Below, one piece after another: positions 62,331 through 64,000 of a DNA stretch of 64,000 nucleotides. This DNA is from Alcaligenaceae bacterium CGII-47 (GTDB taxonomy: Bacteria > Pseudomonadota > Gammaproteobacteria > Burkholderiales > Burkholderiaceae_B): the NCBI GenBank assembly GCA_019166125.1, contig JAHTBO010000001.1:411066-475065 (forward strand). The letters run 5' to 3'. Both the position numbers and the translations under genes were made by a program. Every line of letters starts with the position of its first letter. Position 1 is the first letter of the stretch. The notes under the pieces are model-generated. The model saw only the letters and a list, made by a program, of their open reading frames with translations. It did no database searches and was not told where the DNA came from.

Positions 62331-62689
62331 CGTCGGCATTGGAAACCTTTGTGCCGGCTGTGTTTGCCCGGCGCGGCATTCAACGCCAAGTCGTGACTGG
62401 TGAGCCTCTATACGACGCAACCTTTGTTGAGCTACTGGGACGCGCCTTTCATTGGAAGCATTTGCTGGACGTCGGTGTGCAGCCCAGTGGCGCAGCGATC
62501 GCAAGGCAAGAGGGTTTGCATCACACGACGGTGACCGACTTGTTGCGGCTGACGTTGTTAGCTCCGGATATTATCGATCGGTTCTTGGCAGGTCAGCAGC
62601 CCTCACAGTTCACGTTTACCGCATTTCGTCAGTGGCCGTTGCCGGTCGCTTGGGACGCACAGCGCGAGCTCATCGCGCGCTTTGAGTAG
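62327..62689 (+). CDS. Small helix-turn-helix-like protein downstream of the recombinase (paralogue A)
   Basis: A 120-residue protein that overlaps the chimera by 4 bp (ATGA), so the two are co-translated. It starts LETFVPAVFARRGIQRQVVT and has a helical centre with a possible HTH (AAIARQEGLHHTTVTDLLRL). It shares with the next gene the opening LETF(V/I)P, the RR-then-T block, the H-W-LLD segment, the helical EG block and the final PLPxxW. No named family is offered. Confidence 0.65.
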   Translation: MTSALETFVPAVFARRGIQRQVVTGEPLYDATFVELLGRAFHWKHLLDVGVQPSGAAIARQEGLHHTTVTDLLRLTLLAPDIIDRFLAGQQPSQFTFTAFRQWPLPVAWDAQRELIARFE

Positions 62690-62698
62690 GAGAGGGGA

Positions 62699-63166
62699 AT
62701 GGCGGCAAAGGGAAACGGCAAAATGACAGGCAAACCGGTGACGTACCGAGCTCCAAGTCCCGCCAGTGGTGTGCAGCTGGAAACCTTCATTCCCTGGACG
62801 CTGGTAAAGCGGCGTGTACGGCGCGAGATCATTACTCCCCTAGATGCACCGGGGGAGTTCAGGCAAGAAGCCGCCGTGGAGCATCGTGAGCGTTTGGCGG
62901 CGCAAGACACACCGTTGCTGCGGGCGCTGGGGCTGGCGCATCACTGGCAGCGGCTGCTGGACGAGGCGAGGTTTATGTCATTGACCGAAATAGCCGAGGC
63001 TGAAGGCATTGATCTCGCACAGGCAAGCCGTATTAGCCGGTTAGTCTATCTTGGGCCATATCTTGTCGAGGAGGGTTCGGCCCACGCCAACAGAGCGCTG
63101 GCGTTAGAATGCTTAGTCCGGCGACGCCTTCCCTACGACTGGTCGGAACAACAAGCGAAATATTAA
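62699..63166 (+). CDS. Small helix-turn-helix-like protein downstream of the recombinase (paralogue B)
   Basis: A 155-residue protein nine bases after paralogue A. From residue 29 on it follows the same plan: LETFIPWTLVKRRVRREIIT, then ALGLAHHWQRLLDEARFMSL, a HTH-like TEIAEAEGIDLAQASRISRL, and the ending RRRLPYDWSEQQ. The N-terminal 28 residues are extra. Tandem homologues downstream of serine recombinases suggest a role in the same mobile-element biology, for example DNA binding or direction control, but this is inference. Confidence 0.65.
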   Translation: MAAKGNGKMTGKPVTYRAPSPASGVQLETFIPWTLVKRRVRREIITPLDAPGEFRQEAAVEHRERLAAQDTPLLRALGLAHHWQRLLDEARFMSLTEIAEAEGIDLAQASRISRLVYLGPYLVEEGSAHANRALALECLVRRRLPYDWSEQQAKY

Positions 63167-63218
63167 TTCGACCAAAATTATCGCATGACTGACGGCGTGT
63201 GATCGAGCAAAATGAGGA

Positions 63219-63259
63219 AACAGAGGACTAGCGCAATTCTGCACGCTATCCCCTGTTTT
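63219..63259. terminator. Bidirectional-looking hairpin terminator
   Basis: AACAGAGGACTAGCG pairs with CGCTATCCCCTGTT (one bulge, one mismatch) across a ten-base loop and is followed by TT and a T-rich stretch. It lies between the convergent genes ending at 63166 and 63265. Confidence 0.6.
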
Positions 63260-63264
63260 GTTGG

Positions 63265-63672
63265 TTATCTCCGGCGTATGATTATTTGATACTCATTTTC
63301 ATCATAATGCGTCACCACTCCAATTAAGTGTGGTTGCGCCTCATAGCTTTTTTTGAGTTTTGTCGCTGGTGTGCCCGATTCCAGAGCCGCCGGGTCATCA
63401 GTTGAAATGAGTATGATGCGCATGTCTTCGCCTGTCTGTTTTGCTCGACATAATTCATTTTCGAGTCGCCGATAATGCGTCCCTTTTTTATATCCGATGG
63501 GACGCTTATAAGAAAATGTGCCATAGCGTTTTGGCTCAATGTTGTGCGTCCAGAGGCAGACGACGAGTTCTCCTAGCGCTGTACGTCCGTCGATAGCGAA
63601 AGGGATGCCCAGTTTGTCAGCCTGTAGACCGTAATGATCCCAGGCGATTTGGCGTGAAGTGCGTTTTTTCAT
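63265..63672 (-). CDS. Hypothetical protein, 135 residues
   Basis: A compact basic protein from MKKRTSRQIAWDHYGL to YQIIIRRR, with no signal peptide or membrane helix. Likely beta-rich elements (GELVVCLWTH, EDMRIILISTDD, EYQIIIRRR) flank basic loops (YKKGTHYRRLENEL). DNA or RNA binding is conceivable but not shown. The base composition looks more AT-rich than the upstream genes. Inverted repeats CTCACTAT (63678-63685) and ATAGTGAG (63732-63739) flank its promoter side. Confidence 0.5.
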   Translation of the reverse strand: MKKRTSRQIAWDHYGLQADKLGIPFAIDGRTALGELVVCLWTHNIEPKRYGTFSYKRPIGYKKGTHYRRLENELCRAKQTGEDMRIILISTDDPAALESGTPATKLKKSYEAQPHLIGVVTHYDENEYQIIIRRR

Positions 63673-63897
63673 TTCTACTCACTATTTGTTTAGAGGGTGA
63701 AGGAGGAGCGATTGTTCCTGTTAACACCTGTATAGTGAGCACGCGTCTTAAGAACAGCGATTTAGACCCTTTTTTCTGAATATATTACAAACTGTTGCAA
63801 TGCGACGACCATGGCCATCAGTATGACCCGATATCGTTAGGACGGAACGCCGCCAACAGGGATCTATACTCATTGACCTGATTCAGGAGTTTTGTCT

Positions 63898-64000
63898 ATG
63901 CGACCCAGCAAAAAGTACATCGTTGTTGAAGCCACAGAAGATGGTGGCGTCGAAATCCAGAAAATGAAGGAGTGGTGTCGCGCCCATCCCGATGAGTCGC
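63898..64000 (+). CDS. Start of a gene that leaves the window
   Basis: ATG 63898 is preceded by the ribosome-binding site AGGAGT (63885-63890) and by a TATACT -10-like hexamer (63865-63870). The 34 visible codons (MRPSKKYIVVEATEDGG, then KMKEWCRAHPDES) look like a real N-terminus. No family can be assigned. Confidence 0.5.
   Translation, partial: MRPSKKYIVVEATEDGGVEIQKMKEWCRAHPDES

Noticed and set aside
1-64000. CRISPR arrays, phage structural genes, replication origins
   Set aside because: No regularly spaced direct repeats, capsid, tail or terminase genes, or DnaA-box clusters were seen when reading through the window.

Overview
The window reads as a chromosomal segment of a betaproteobacterium of the order Burkholderiales, most likely family Alcaligenaceae. 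This is inferred from gene families and neighbourhoods (DUF2254, DUF2069, a BPSS1780-type membrane protein next to homoserine kinase, tad pilus genes, an SOS-response-associated peptidase of the Bordetella/Achromobacter type). No rRNA or tRNA gene was recognised, so the placement is not anchored by a marker.

Layout. 1-10.8 kb is core-like: the end of a tad pilus cluster (tadB, tadC, a DUF192 gene), a BPSS1780-family membrane protein with thrB, dusA, a CBS/YihY pair, DUF2069/selO, aroC and an M48 lipoprotein protease. 10.9-13.9 kb holds a three-subunit periplasmic dehydrogenase (Tat-type small subunit, FAD/3Fe-4S GMC subunit, dihaem cytochrome c). 14.0-19.4 kb is a compact module: a Crp/Fnr regulator, a P1B-type ATPase with a CPG motif, a stand-alone metal-binding domain protein and a divergent phosphoketolase, with an FNR-type palindrome in the divergent promoter region. 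19.5-24.3 kb carries an MFS transporter, a small methyltransferase-like membrane protein, a universal stress protein, a two-gene lipoate ligase and a GntP permease.

24.5-30.5 kb looks accessory. It has an AT-rich trimethylamine-monooxygenase-like flavoprotein, an exported amidohydrolase, an NfeD/SPFH pair, a deleted DUF2254 pseudogene and a 54-residue cysteine-rich protein. 30.6-38.7 kb is one apparent operon, SLC13-type permease, cydD, cydC, cydA, cydB, cydX: cytochrome bd oxidase with its own assembly exporter, tightly packed with ATGA overlaps. 38.7-44.3 kb has a BCCT transporter coupled to a pentapeptide-repeat mini-protein and a DevBCA/MacAB-type export system.

44.35-59.7 kb is a patchwork of intact signalling or secreted-enzyme genes (dockerin-bearing sulfatase, EAL and GGDEF proteins, a full chemotaxis receptor, a chitin-active LPMO) and debris (a collapsed chemotaxis receptor, a truncated AraC-type regulator, an IS5-type transposase relic). 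A HigB/HigA-like toxin-antitoxin module is intact at 58.5-59.2 kb and has two decayed relatives, at 56.0-56.3 kb and 49.0 kb. Each lies downstream of a copy of the same hairpin-plus-GGTGG repeat.

59.75-64 kb has two lipoproteins and then a mobile-element remnant. Its first gene is an in-frame chimera between an SRAP (YedK/HMCES) domain lacking its catalytic cysteine and a serine recombinase lacking its catalytic domain. It is followed by two small paralogous proteins and uncharacterised genes. The features best worth pursuing are the chimera with its paralogue pair, the layered toxin-antitoxin relics, and the FNR-box/P1B-ATPase/phosphoketolase module.
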